This document shows, one piece after another, positions 27,701 through 35,297 of a stretch of 64,000 nucleotides of DNA. Both the position numbers and the translations under genes were made by a program. The notes beneath the pieces were generated by a model that worked only from the letters and a program-made list of their open reading frames with translations, was not told where the DNA came from and did not search any database. This stretch comes from Tamlana sp038148895. GTDB taxonomy: Bacteria; Bacteroidota; Bacteroidia; Flavobacteriales; Flavobacteriaceae. The stretch's first letter is position 1. Each line of letters begins with the position of its first letter. The stretch lies in assembly GCA_038148895.1 (NCBI GenBank), contig JBBVGQ010000001.1; one strand, 5' to 3'.

Positions 27701-28523
27701 TTAAATTTGTAATCATCAAACCTGTTGCTTTACCTTCAAGCATTTTATCAACACTTACCGCGCTAACAATATCTAAGTCCTCGGCACTTACTGAAGCAAT
27801 GGAACTGGTTAGCTCGCGCTTATCTATAGTTTGATAACCTGTTATGACAATTTCATCCAAACCTAGGTTTTCAACTTCCATTTTAACATGAAGCTCCATG
27901 GTTTTATTAACCTTTATCTCCTGCGTTTTGTAACCTAAATAAGAAAATATTAAAATGGCTTCATTCCCAGGAAGTTTAATGGTAAAATTGCCATCAAAAT
28001 CTGTGGTCGAGCCTAACCTACTTCCTTTCAACAATACGTTTACTCCAGGAATAGGTTCGTTTGTTGTTGCATCAACTACGCTTCCTGATATAATTAAGGT
28101 TTGGGTTTCAACAACCTTACCGTCTTCTACTATAACCACAACACCGTCAACTAATTTATAGGACAAATTGGTTCCGGCTAGAATCTCATCCAGCAAATCT
28201 TTTACGGTGACCCTTTCCTTGTTTACAGAGATTTTATCCAGTTCGGCTATTTTTTCATCATTGAAGAAAAAACTGTAATCTGTTTGTTGCCTGATAACTT
28301 CAAACAACTCCGAAAAGCTCACATTGGTTAAATTTATCTTTACAAATTTAGATTGAGAATACGCTTTTGCATTTAAACTCAGCATAGCGGTCATCATAAA
28401 AACAATTGACAATCTCATATTTATTTTATTCTTATGTGTCTTTTCAAATAACAGAAAAGAGGTTAGTAATTTTCTTTTGATATACAACTTAATCTGGCAG
28501 ACGGCAAGATTATTTAAACACAT
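24792..28523 (-). CDS. SusC/RagA TonB-dependent transporter with STN signalling domain
   Basis: This 1243-residue protein combines a secretin/TonB N-terminal (STN) domain at about residues 60-130 with a carboxypeptidase-regulatory-like domain (~140-225; NEPIPGVNVLLKGSRLGSTTDFDG), a plug (~235-370; ASATAIYGTRAANGVIVITTKRGK) and a 22-strand barrel ending in VNMSF. STN-bearing SusC proteins both import ligand and pass a signal to a FecR anti-sigma factor, encoded directly upstream. The listed start overlaps fecR by 14 bases. A start at 28418 (MRLSIVFMMTAML) gives a cleaner signal peptide, so the N-terminus is uncertain. Confidence 0.95.
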   Translation of the reverse strand: MCLNNLAVCQIKLYIKRKLLTSFLLFEKTHKNKINMRLSIVFMMTAMLSLNAKAYSQSKFVKINLTNVSFSELFEVIRQQTDYSFFFNDEKIAELDKISVNKERVTVKDLLDEILAGTNLSYKLVDGVVVIVEDGKVVETQTLIISGSVVDATTNEPIPGVNVLLKGSRLGSTTDFDGNFTIKLPGNEAILIFSYLGYKTQEIKVNKTMELHVKMEVENLGLDEIVITGYQTIDKRELTSSIASVSAEDLDIVSAVSVDKMLEGKATGLMITNLSSTPGAAAKIRVRNGSTFTGNQSPLWVVDGVIYEDPVPLNAEDINSFDNVNIIGNALTGINPSDIAKIDILKDASATAIYGTRAANGVIVITTKRGKEGKPVMSYSNGLSFVQAPAYSDMNLMNSKERIDVSREMYQRNLGYSQSYDNIDRLGYEGALLNLWDGTCNFQQFQNQVSYLESLNSDWFGALYRNSFSQRHSLSASGGGENAKYYFSLGYDDQKGTEQNVDLNRITARSNLDLDVRDNVLVSFRINGSIQKGAYNHTSVNLFNQAYYTSRTIPIYDQNGNYFKQSQRILSDANGIAYAGYNVLNEMANSERNITNKDFSITGSLRWDFLDHFRFTTQASYRNTTNLTEEWITEDTFYAAQLRTFDAFEDLIESRVNLGSTLPFGGVYSGGMVSQDTYAITNQLNYNLRVNNHSFNLNLGQEARSINYWGATGFTVPGYNHYQGRGFVALPRVSPIPSDNGTILDFDSYDYDAMINWLTVSGNNNVYPNITDRVQNFMSYFGIFNYVYDNRYVLNFNMRSDGSNAFGQYERYKFKPTWSVSGRWNIHNENFMVNSEAIDELALRASFGVRGTMPNASPYLIITNYGRNDVVYYPENTASLSEFPNANLRWEKTETTNLGLNYSLLQGRISGALDFSYSKSTDLLQGRPVSLVNGNAVQMFNSGSKDVSNYEFSIRTINVKNKNVSWSTHFNFSYARDRVLKGFEDGAVAGLTVSNYLQGNIYRAGFPTNGFFSYKFAGLNEQGLPTFEHLVEENMTAEEQLQAALVYQGSRVPLYYGGFGTQIRSGNFTLSANFTYKLGYKTRLLSLYNGNQNLPLPYENMSSEFNNRWRQSGDEALTDIPTLSNYNQTFTSNPTADGLNTVYVTNFRNVVPQGRNAWWMYDNSDARVVSASHFRFQSLTLSYNVPKEFAETIGINNMNIGLQGSNLSYFAFDRNLRGQDPEQVNGIGLPTSPTYSLSVNMSF

Positions 28524-29703
28524 GTATTTTCTTGTTATCCTCTACTTTTATGTTCACGGACATTTCTGCTTCAATAATTTTTAAAATACTGGTCATATCA
28601 TTATATCTTGGAAGATCTCCAGAGAACTTAATGCTTTTTAAGCTTTCATCATTAAAAACAACTTCAACATTATACCATCTGGACATTTTAGACAGAAAAT
28701 CTTCCAACGTTACGTTATTTAGTACGAAACGCCCATCTTTCCAAGCTATGTAAGGATAAACATCAACAGTACGCTTGTTCATATTCCCCGAAGTTTTATT
28801 GAAGATAGATTGTTGGTTTGGTGATAAGAATTCCAAATGCCCGGCTTGTGTACTACGAACTTGAACTTTTCCTTCCACCAAGGTAGACACCACATTGGCG
28901 TCACTTGGGTATGCCGATACATTAAATTCAGTACCCAACACTCGTATTTCTTGATTTTCTGAAGCCACAATAAAAGGCATATCTTTATTCGGAGCAACAT
29001 CAAAATAAGCTTCACCCTTTAAGCTTACCCTTCTTTCTTTACCAACAAAAGGAACAGAATAGGTTAATTCGGTTTCAGAATTTAACCACACTTTTGTGCC
29101 GTCTGAAAGTACCAATTGATACTCGCCACCTCTAGGCACTTTTAGCGTATTTGTTTTGCTGACTATTTCCTTTTGTTCTTTTGAATTGGTATACTGAAGA
29201 ACACCATCGTTATTTTCAGCAAGAACCTCACCTTCATTAATTTTGTTCTTTGAAGCTTGTTCTAAGTTCACAACTGCCCCATCAGACAATACCAATTCTG
29301 CATTTGAAGAACCAGGCGCAATGGTTGACGCCTCAACGGTTTGATAATTATTTTCTGGATTTGAATATTCATATAAAGAGAACACTGCAATACCCAATAT
29401 GAATATTGCTGCTACTGACACCGCCCATTTTACTACTTTTAATCTTATAACTTTAGCGCGGTTATCAGTAGAGCCCTCCATATGCGCTAAAAAAGATTTC
29501 CATTCCTTTTCGGTGTCAACCTGCCTGAGTTTGTATTTCCAGGCCGTAAAAGCCTCTGGATTCAGAATATCTTCGGCGAGTTTCCTGTTACCAGGCATTT
29601 GCTCCCATTCATGTAACGTTTTTTGCTCGGCTTCGTTTAAAGAGCCCAACACTTTGCCTGCTAAAAGTTCTGAATTTTTTATTTGATTGTTTATTTCTTC
29701 CAT
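28510..29703 (-). CDS. FecR family anti-sigma factor
   Basis: This 397-residue inner-membrane protein has an N-terminal cytoplasmic helical part that would hold the sigma factor. One membrane segment lies near residues 88-110 (WAVSVAAIFILGIAVFSLYEY). The periplasmic FecR domain starts with TLKVPRGGEYQLVLSDGTKVWLN and contains the RRVSLKGEAYFDVA core. The C-terminal DUF4974 domain (VTLEDFLSKMSRWYNVEVVF) is expected to contact the STN domain of SusC. The gene lies 88 bases after the sigma gene, and a candidate sigma-dependent promoter fills that gap, so fecR onward can be auto-induced. Confidence 0.95.
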   Translation of the reverse strand: MEEINNQIKNSELLAGKVLGSLNEAEQKTLHEWEQMPGNRKLAEDILNPEAFTAWKYKLRQVDTEKEWKSFLAHMEGSTDNRAKVIRLKVVKWAVSVAAIFILGIAVFSLYEYSNPENNYQTVEASTIAPGSSNAELVLSDGAVVNLEQASKNKINEGEVLAENNDGVLQYTNSKEQKEIVSKTNTLKVPRGGEYQLVLSDGTKVWLNSETELTYSVPFVGKERRVSLKGEAYFDVAPNKDMPFIVASENQEIRVLGTEFNVSAYPSDANVVSTLVEGKVQVRSTQAGHLEFLSPNQQSIFNKTSGNMNKRTVDVYPYIAWKDGRFVLNNVTLEDFLSKMSRWYNVEVVFNDESLKSIKFSGDLPRYNDMTSILKIIEAEMSVNIKVEDNKKIHVFK

Positions 29704-29747
29704 TTTACCATTAAATTACAACAAACTAGAACGTTGTACATAATAAG

Positions 29748-29774
29748 GACGCAACTTTTACTACAAAGGGTGAC
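29748..29774 (-). promoter_or_regulatory. Candidate ECF sigma promoter before fecR
   Basis: On the minus strand GTCACCC (29768-29774), exactly 16 bases, then CGTCC with its CGTC at 29748-29751. The site lies between the ECF sigma gene and fecR, the usual place for the positively autoregulated promoter of such loci. It also shares ACGTTCTA shortly downstream with the copy at 32230-32256. The block predicts a leader of about 35 bases. Confidence 0.75.
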
Positions 29775-29791
29775 AGGTTTGTTAAAAATCT

Positions 29792-30355
29792 CTAAAAAAA
29801 TTGAATGAAATTTGTTAGCAATATGGTAACAAATTGGCTTCCAAGCGTTTTTCTAAGTTTTGAATAAGCCCGCTTCTTTACTGTTTTTACTGAATTGATA
29901 GTGATATCCAGTTCGTCTGCGATGTTCTGATTGGTATAGCCCTTTAGTGCTAAATTTACAACTTCTTCAGCTTGGGGTGAGAGTTCCTTTATAGCATCGT
30001 ACAATAGCTTGTACGTTTCTTCTCTTAATATTTCGTTTAAAACGGACTGTTGGCTGACGGTAAGACCTTCGTCCAAAGTTGTGCTATTGTATTTTTTATC
30101 TTTTCGAAGCTGACTGATGCAGGCATTTTTCACTAAAACGTAAAGATAAGCTTGAAGTGCCCTTTCACTATTAAAATCTTCGTTATCCCTTTGCCATAAT
30201 TTAACAAAGGCTTCTTGGGCCACATCTTTTCCTTTGTCATCGCTTCCTAAAATCCGGGAACCAAGTACACACATATGAGGAAAAAGACGCTCAAAAATGC
30301 CCTTGAACTCTAAGCTATTATATTGAATGGTTTTACCAGATACTTTCATTATCAC
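29792..30355 (-). CDS. ECF-type RNA polymerase sigma factor (FecI-like)
   Basis: The protein has 187 residues, normal for the group. Region 2 is seen at about 22-90 (AQEAFVKLWQ, then QAYLYVLVKNACISQLRK). Region 4 is at about 125-180 (LSPQAEEVVNLALKGYTNQNIADELDITINSVKTVKKRA), a helix-turn-helix that reads the -35 element. It is adjacent to fecR and the STN-type SusC, forming a classical surface-signalling trio. The start could be the first ATG or the one two codons later. A likely regulon is given by the three GTCACCC-N16-CGTC sites in this window. Confidence 0.95.
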   Translation of the reverse strand: MIMKVSGKTIQYNSLEFKGIFERLFPHMCVLGSRILGSDDKGKDVAQEAFVKLWQRDNEDFNSERALQAYLYVLVKNACISQLRKDKKYNSTTLDEGLTVSQQSVLNEILREETYKLLYDAIKELSPQAEEVVNLALKGYTNQNIADELDITINSVKTVKKRAYSKLRKTLGSQFVTILLTNFIQFF

Positions 30356-30561
30356 ACAATCCCCAGGGAGTTTGCTTAATTTGATTTTAAGCCAACTGAG
30401 TATTCAACAAAGTTATAGAGAATATAACATATTTTGTAAACTTTTGAACAAAAACCATTATTTAATGAATTATTAAAAGAAAATTTAAAAATTCACCATA
30501 ATACGCTATGTTATTTTTTGAATATAAAAATTTAGAATATTAAAAATTAGGATAATCATAT

Positions 30562-30597
30562 AAAAAAAGCCACCTATAATTATAAGTGGCTTTTTTA
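30562..30597 (-). terminator. Terminator of the T9SS protein gene
   Basis: AAAAAAGCCAC (30563-30573) and GTGGCTTTTTT (30586-30596) pair around an AT-rich inner segment. The hairpin lies 20 bases beyond the stop of the gene at 30617. Read on the minus strand, T residues follow it. It separates that gene from the sigma operon. Confidence 0.85.
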
Positions 30598-30616
30598 AAA
30601 TTTATAACAAGTTAAC

Positions 30617-32155
30617 TTATTTCACGATAAGCTTTTGTGTATAGAAACCAGAATCTGTTTGGGCTTTAAATATATAGAACCCAGTATTCAAGTTTAAATT
30701 GATTTTTTGGGATTGAAGCACTCCTTGTTTAACAGCTTTTCCTGTAACATCGTAAATACTGTAAGCACCGTTTACCAATGATTTATCTACAGTAATATAG
30801 TCTTTTGCAGGGTTAGGATATGCGGCGGCAATACCTTTAAGTCTCACATCAGAAGCTGAAAGTGTTGTTGGATCCAACTCATACAATTCAGTACCATATG
30901 CATTGGCTGACCCGTCATCATCACCTTCAAAATACAGTTTTCCGTTTAACTCGAACAACCACTCGCAATCAAGATCATCAGTAGCATCAATGTATGACCA
31001 ATCTGTTCCATTTTTCAATCTGTAAATATGCCAATCCGTGTTATTAACACCATTTCTACCTACATAAAATAAATCGGCACCAACACCAGTGTAATATCTT
31101 GGGTCGTGTGAACTGTAACCTGTAACGTTACTAACTTGGGTTACTGTATCTGCAACAGGGTCAAAAACCCAAAGTTGGTCACTTCCATCAGCATCGCCTT
31201 CAAAATAAATTTTATCGTTCCAAACATAAAAAGACAAACAACCATCTACACCTGCAGTTGTAGCTGCCGCAACAGGTATAGTTCCGCCTTCTGTACCATC
31301 AGATTCATATAAATATCCAGAAGTTTCAGCTTTAAAATATAGTTTCCCATTAAGCACATTAAGGTTATTCACACCGCTATTACCTGGGCCTGAACCTGTA
31401 GTGTTTAATCCTGGCATAATATCTTTTACCAATTCAAACATACCAGAGGCAGGATCGTAACTGTAAAGTTCGTAACCAATTTGTGTTGGATCAGTAGCAT
31501 CTTTGGCAGCATCTATAGACATTATACCATAAAAATACACTTTACCATTATATGCAGTTATATAAGAAGATGAAATAGCAGAGGTATTGCTACTTATATG
31601 CTCTGTACCCAATGTACCAACACTATTGTTGGTTACAGCAGAAGCACCAGTGCCATCAAAAACATACAGAACATTATCCAAACCAGGACCTTGTGCGTAA
31701 ACAAAATAGATTAAACCGCCCAGTTCACAAGAATTATTGAAGCCAGGAACACCAGTAACTTCTTCTAAGTCATCTTCGGTAGCATTAAGTTTGAATAATT
31801 GACCTCCAGCATCTGTGGTCGCACTGAGATACAAAGAACCATTATATTCAAAAAAACCTTCCGGTTGAGAGCTTGTTGATCCACCGCCTGTATCCTCAGT
31901 TCCTCTTATATTTTTAAACAGCATAGTTCCACCTGTTGTACCATCGGTAACCCAAAGTTCGTCACCGAAATCTACACCACCAGTGTTAACTCCTGAGCTA
32001 TCATCAGCCTGAAAGTAAGTTTTACCGTTAAAAGTATACGAGTCGTTTGGGTTTGAATCTGAAGACCCATCATTAATATCTTTTACTAGGGTAATTTGTG
32101 CACCAGCAGTAAGAGCTAAAGCCAATGCCAAGCATGAAAGTAATTGTTTTTTCAT
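30617..32155 (-). CDS. T9SS-sorted secreted protein with ELWxxDGT repeats
   Basis: This 512-residue protein has a signal peptide (LALALALTAGAQ). The body has spaced beta-propeller-like repeats with motifs such as ELWVTDGTTGGT, LYESDGTEGGT and GKLYFEGDDDGS. The last ~75 residues (AAYPNPAKDYITVDKS to YTQKLIVK) are a type A sorting domain of the type IX secretion system, so the protein should be secreted or held on the cell surface. ELWxxDGT proteins have no established function. The upstream site GTCACCC-N16-CGTC suggests control by the neighbouring ECF sigma factor. It is flanked by its own terminator. Confidence 0.9.
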   Translation of the reverse strand: MKKQLLSCLALALALTAGAQITLVKDINDGSSDSNPNDSYTFNGKTYFQADDSSGVNTGGVDFGDELWVTDGTTGGTMLFKNIRGTEDTGGGSTSSQPEGFFEYNGSLYLSATTDAGGQLFKLNATEDDLEEVTGVPGFNNSCELGGLIYFVYAQGPGLDNVLYVFDGTGASAVTNNSVGTLGTEHISSNTSAISSSYITAYNGKVYFYGIMSIDAAKDATDPTQIGYELYSYDPASGMFELVKDIMPGLNTTGSGPGNSGVNNLNVLNGKLYFKAETSGYLYESDGTEGGTIPVAAATTAGVDGCLSFYVWNDKIYFEGDADGSDQLWVFDPVADTVTQVSNVTGYSSHDPRYYTGVGADLFYVGRNGVNNTDWHIYRLKNGTDWSYIDATDDLDCEWLFELNGKLYFEGDDDGSANAYGTELYELDPTTLSASDVRLKGIAAAYPNPAKDYITVDKSLVNGAYSIYDVTGKAVKQGVLQSQKINLNLNTGFYIFKAQTDSGFYTQKLIVK

Positions 32156-32229
32156 AATTGAAGTTTTAGTTAATTAATATGTTTTAATCTGTTTCTTATT
32201 ACAGATTGATTAGAACGTTATACTAACAG

Positions 32230-32256
32230 GACGAATAAATTTAATAAGTGGGTGAC
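32230..32256 (-). promoter_or_regulatory. Candidate ECF sigma promoter of the T9SS protein gene
   Basis: On the minus strand GTCACCC (32250-32256), exactly 16 bases, then CGTCC with its CGTC at 32230-32233, about 75 bases before the start at 32155. It matches the sites before fecR and before the thioredoxin pair in both blocks and in spacing. It shares ACGTTCTA with the fecR site just downstream of the second block. The rest of the 320 bases between this gene and the tRNA shows no other gene. Confidence 0.72.
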
Positions 32257-32475
32257 AACTTCAAGAAAAAAAATTAAATATTTTTTTAAACCTTAAGTTT
32301 TTCTGGGTATTCTTTTGTAGTTAGTCTTAATTAAAATCTATAAAATGCTAGGTAAAAATGTATGACCAAAAAGGCTTTTTTAAAATAAGAAAGCTTATTA
32401 AATGAAATAAGTAAAAAAAAATTACTGTTACGATTCATTCAATAAGCTTTTAGAAGGTATCTTACGATACAGATG

Positions 32476-32550
32476 TCGGGATGACAGGATTTGAACCTGC
32501 GACCACACGGCCCCCAGCCGTGTACGCTAACCGGACTGCGCCACATCCCG
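32476..32550 (-). tRNA. tRNA-Pro (anticodon GGG)
   Basis: On the minus strand a 75-base cloverleaf can be drawn. The acceptor arm CGGGATG (32544-32550) pairs with CATCCCG, and the discriminator base is A. The anticodon stem CACGG/CCGTG encloses the loop CTGGGGG, giving anticodon GGG for codon CCC. The T loop reads GGTTCAAATCC. The 3' CCA is not encoded, as is common in this phylum. Confidence 0.96.
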
Positions 32551-32610
32551 TTTAAAATTGGGGTTCAAAGAAAACAATTTTAAACATATTTTAAAAATAT
32601 ATTCCGAAAA

Positions 32611-32643
32611 AATAAAACCGAAGCTTTCGCTTCGGTTTTATTT
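32611..32643 (-). terminator. Terminator of trxB
   Basis: AAAACCGAAGC (32614-32624) and GCTTCGGTTTT (32629-32639) form a perfect stem with a four-base loop, flanked by A and T runs. It lies just beyond the trxB stop and upstream of the tRNA. Confidence 0.9.
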
Positions 32644-32662
32644 AACTCAATTATTTATTTAC

Positions 32663-33643
32663 CTAGTTATAAGTAGATGTTGACACTTCAAAAGTGGAAT
32701 CCTTGGCTGCCAAATAGCGTTCTGCATCTAATGCAGCCATACAACCTGTTCCCGCAGCTGTCACGGCTTGACGATAAACATGGTCGGCAGCATCACCAGA
32801 AACAAAAACGCCTTCCACATTGGTTTTTGACGTTCCTGGAACATTTATAATATATCCTGTTTCATCCAAATCTAAATAACCTTTGAAGATATCAGTATTT
32901 GGTTTATGCCCAATGGCCACAAAAAAGCCAGTTGCTGGAATTTCGTGTTTTTCATTGGTTTTGTTGTTAAAGACCCTTACGCCTGTAACCACTTGTCCGT
33001 CGCCTAAAACCTCATCAGTTTCAGTATTAAACAAAATCTCAATATTCTTAGTGTTTTTAACACGCGCTTCCATAATCTTGGATGCCCTAAACTCATCGCG
33101 TCTTACCAACATGGTTACTTTTTTACAAAGTTTTGATAAGTAATGTGCCTCTTCGCAAGCAGAATCTCCAGCGCCTACAATAACCACTTCTTGATTTCTA
33201 TAGAAAAACCCATCGCAAACAGCACAGGCAGAAACACCTCCACCTAATTTCAAATATTTTTGCTCAGAATCCAAACCTAAATACTTTGCGGAAGCACCTG
33301 TAGAAATTATCACAGTATCAGCATGAATTTCCTTTTCGCCATTAACCCAAACTTTGTGTAAATCACCGGAAAAATCAACTTTGGTAATCCATCCGTCTCG
33401 CACATCTGTTTTAAAACGTTGCGCTTGGGCTTGTAATTGCATCATCATTTCTGGACCAGTAATACCATCAGGGTAACCTGGAAAATTTTCAACCTCATTA
33501 GTCGTGGTTAATTGTCCCCCTGGCTGTGAACCCTGATACAAAACAGGACTCATATTGGCTCTTGCCGCATAAATTGCAGCCGTATAACCAGCAGGCCCCG
33601 ATCCTATAATGAGACATTTTACTCTTTCGATATCATTAGACAT
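32663..33643 (-). CDS. trxB: Thioredoxin-disulfide reductase
   Basis: From the ATG at 33643 the protein has 326 residues, the usual TrxB length. It has an FAD-binding motif (GSGPAGYTAAIYAAR), the redox site CAVC followed by DG, and an NADPH-binding GAGDSACEEA. The segment GVFVSGDAADHVYRQAVTAAGTG contacts FAD. The enzyme keeps cytoplasmic thioredoxin reduced, which in turn would feed the DsbD-like protein at 11177-13135. It looks like the housekeeping copy. A second in-frame ATG lies six bases upstream and cannot be excluded. Confidence 0.96.
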   Translation of the reverse strand: MSNDIERVKCLIIGSGPAGYTAAIYAARANMSPVLYQGSQPGGQLTTTNEVENFPGYPDGITGPEMMMQLQAQAQRFKTDVRDGWITKVDFSGDLHKVWVNGEKEIHADTVIISTGASAKYLGLDSEQKYLKLGGGVSACAVCDGFFYRNQEVVIVGAGDSACEEAHYLSKLCKKVTMLVRRDEFRASKIMEARVKNTKNIEILFNTETDEVLGDGQVVTGVRVFNNKTNEKHEIPATGFFVAIGHKPNTDIFKGYLDLDETGYIINVPGTSKTNVEGVFVSGDAADHVYRQAVTAAGTGCMAALDAERYLAAKDSTFEVSTSTYN

Positions 33644-33664
33644 AATCATTTCATTTTAGAACAA

Positions 33665-33672
33665 CAAAAGTA
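33665..33672 (-). promoter_or_regulatory. -7 promoter element of trxB
   Basis: On the minus strand this reads TACTTTTG, a perfect match to TAnnTTTG, 22 bases before the trxB start. No clear TTTG is seen at the expected -33 distance. Confidence 0.45.
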
Positions 33673-33807
33673 GAATTTTTGATCAAAACCTTACCTATAA
33701 GTTATTAACACTTTACTATGATCAAATATTTAAAATCTATGGTGATAAAATTTAATGTTGTTTTTTTTTGTAAATTTATTTGATGTAATCAACAAACTAA
33801 ACAAGTC

Positions 33808-34281
33808 ATGAGAAAAAATCTATTCTTTGTTCTGGCATTATCATTATTTTTTATTGGATGTAAAAACGACACTGAATCTACTACCCAAAAAGCCATAGAG
33901 GAGGCATTAGATGAGCCTTCCATAAAAGGGACTTGGGAAATGACCAGTTATCTTAATTATACTGGTGACGGCTCTGTGGATACCATTAAGACATCTGAAA
34001 AATTCATGCAGATGAAAATGTTTTCCGAAACAAAATTTATGTGGAATAGGTTTACTACTTACCATCCATCTGAATGGTTTGGAAGCGGAGAATACACCTT
34101 TAAAAACGATACGTTAACCGAACGTACCGTATACGGCTCAGAAGCTTTGATTAACGTTCTGGAGAAAGATAGCATACACAGATTAAGCATTGTCTTCATT
34201 GACAATGATTCCTATATGCAAACGGAAAGAGATAGTCTAGGAAACCCTATTTACGGCGAAATATACCATAGAGTTAAATAA
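33808..34281 (+). CDS. Small hypothetical lipoprotein (lipocalin-like)
   Basis: This 157-residue protein has a lipoprotein signal peptide with lipobox FFIGC. The mature part begins with an acidic linker, then SIKGTWEMTSYLNYTGDG, which resembles the first strand of lipocalin-like DUF proteins. Alternating strands follow (SGEYTFKNDTLTERTV, HRLSIVFIDNDSYMQTE). I cannot assign a function. It is transcribed on its own or with the dehydrogenase that begins 45 bases after its stop. Confidence 0.7.
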   Translation: MRKNLFFVLALSLFFIGCKNDTESTTQKAIEEALDEPSIKGTWEMTSYLNYTGDGSVDTIKTSEKFMQMKMFSETKFMWNRFTTYHPSEWFGSGEYTFKNDTLTERTVYGSEALINVLEKDSIHRLSIVFIDNDSYMQTERDSLGNPIYGEIYHRVK

Positions 34282-34326
34282 ATATTTTCACTTACAAATT
34301 TTATATTTTAAACTGGCATTCTACTT

Positions 34327-35292
34327 ATGAAAATAGTGGTACTGGATGGTTACACCCTTAATCCAGGTGACTTAAATTGGGAAAGCATCAAGCAATACGG
34401 AGACCTAACGGTTTTTGATAGAACACCCTACAATGACAAGGATATTATCAACAACATTGATGACGCAGAAATTGTTTTAACCAACAAAACACCACTTAAT
34501 GGTTCAATTTTGGCAAAAACGCCCAATTTGAAGTACATTGGTGTTTTAGCTACAGGCTATAATGTTGTTGATATTGAATTTGCCAAAAAAAACAATATTA
34601 TTGTAACCAACGTTCCCGACTACAGCTCAAGTGCTGTCGCCCAATTTACTATGGCTTTGTTATTGGAAATGTGCCATCATGTTGGGGCGCATGACACAGC
34701 TGTAAAAAACGGAGAGTGGGTAAAAAGCAAAGATTTTTCCTTTTGGAATTACCCGCTCATTGAACTATCTGGAAAAACTTTGGGCATTATTGGTTTTGGA
34801 AAAATTGGTAAAGCTATGGCTAAAATTGCCCAAGTTTTTGGTCTAAAGATTAAGGTTTACAACAGAACAGTTTACACGGAATTTGAAAATGATACTTTGA
34901 ATTTTGTCGCCCTAGAAGAATTGTTAAGAACTTCGGACATTATAAGTCTTCATTGCCCATTAACCAAAGAAACCGAAGGTTTTATAAATAGCAGAAGCAT
35001 TGCAAAAATGAAAGATGGCACTATGATAATCAATACATCCCGTGGGCCTTTGATTAATGAAACAGACCTTACCAATGCACTAAATGAAGGCAAATTGTCT
35101 GGAGCCGCACTAGATGTTATTTCAAAAGAGCCTATGGAAAAAGACAACCCATTATTAGGTGCAAAGAATTGCATCATCACGCCCCATATTGCTTGGGCAC
35201 CGAAAGAAGCACGCATACGCTTGATGCAAACAACCGTTGAAAATTTAGAAGCATTTTTAAGCGGAAAACCCAAAAATGTAGTAAATGCTTAG
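34327..35292 (+). CDS. D-2-hydroxyacid dehydrogenase (glycerate dehydrogenase/hydroxypyruvate reductase-like)
   Basis: The protein has 321 residues. The NAD-binding domain starts at GKTLGIIGFGKIGKAMAK (about 149-166). The catalytic arginine is in NTSRGPLINE, the glutamate in ISKEPMEKDNPLL and the histidine in TPHIAWAP, so the family's Arg/Glu/His set is complete. The enzyme reduces a 2-oxoacid with NAD(P)H. The exact substrate (hydroxypyruvate, glyoxylate or another) cannot be read from sequence. It converges with uxuA, leaving only a few bases between stops, so it is not co-transcribed with the uronate genes. Confidence 0.9.
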   Translation: MKIVVLDGYTLNPGDLNWESIKQYGDLTVFDRTPYNDKDIINNIDDAEIVLTNKTPLNGSILAKTPNLKYIGVLATGYNVVDIEFAKKNNIIVTNVPDYSSSAVAQFTMALLLEMCHHVGAHDTAVKNGEWVKSKDFSFWNYPLIELSGKTLGIIGFGKIGKAMAKIAQVFGLKIKVYNRTVYTEFENDTLNFVALEELLRTSDIISLHCPLTKETEGFINSRSIAKMKDGTMIINTSRGPLINETDLTNALNEGKLSGAALDVISKEPMEKDNPLLGAKNCIITPHIAWAPKEARIRLMQTTVENLEAFLSGKPKNVVNA

Positions 35293-35297
35293 TAGAT

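Noticed and set aside
33767..33782. Possible TTTG/TTTATTTG promoter before the small lipoprotein gene
   Set aside because: The spacing is far too short and the second position of the -7 element is wrong.
34327..35292. The D-2-hydroxyacid dehydrogenase as part of the uronate operon
   Set aside because: It is on the opposite strand and converges with uxuA, so it cannot be co-transcribed.
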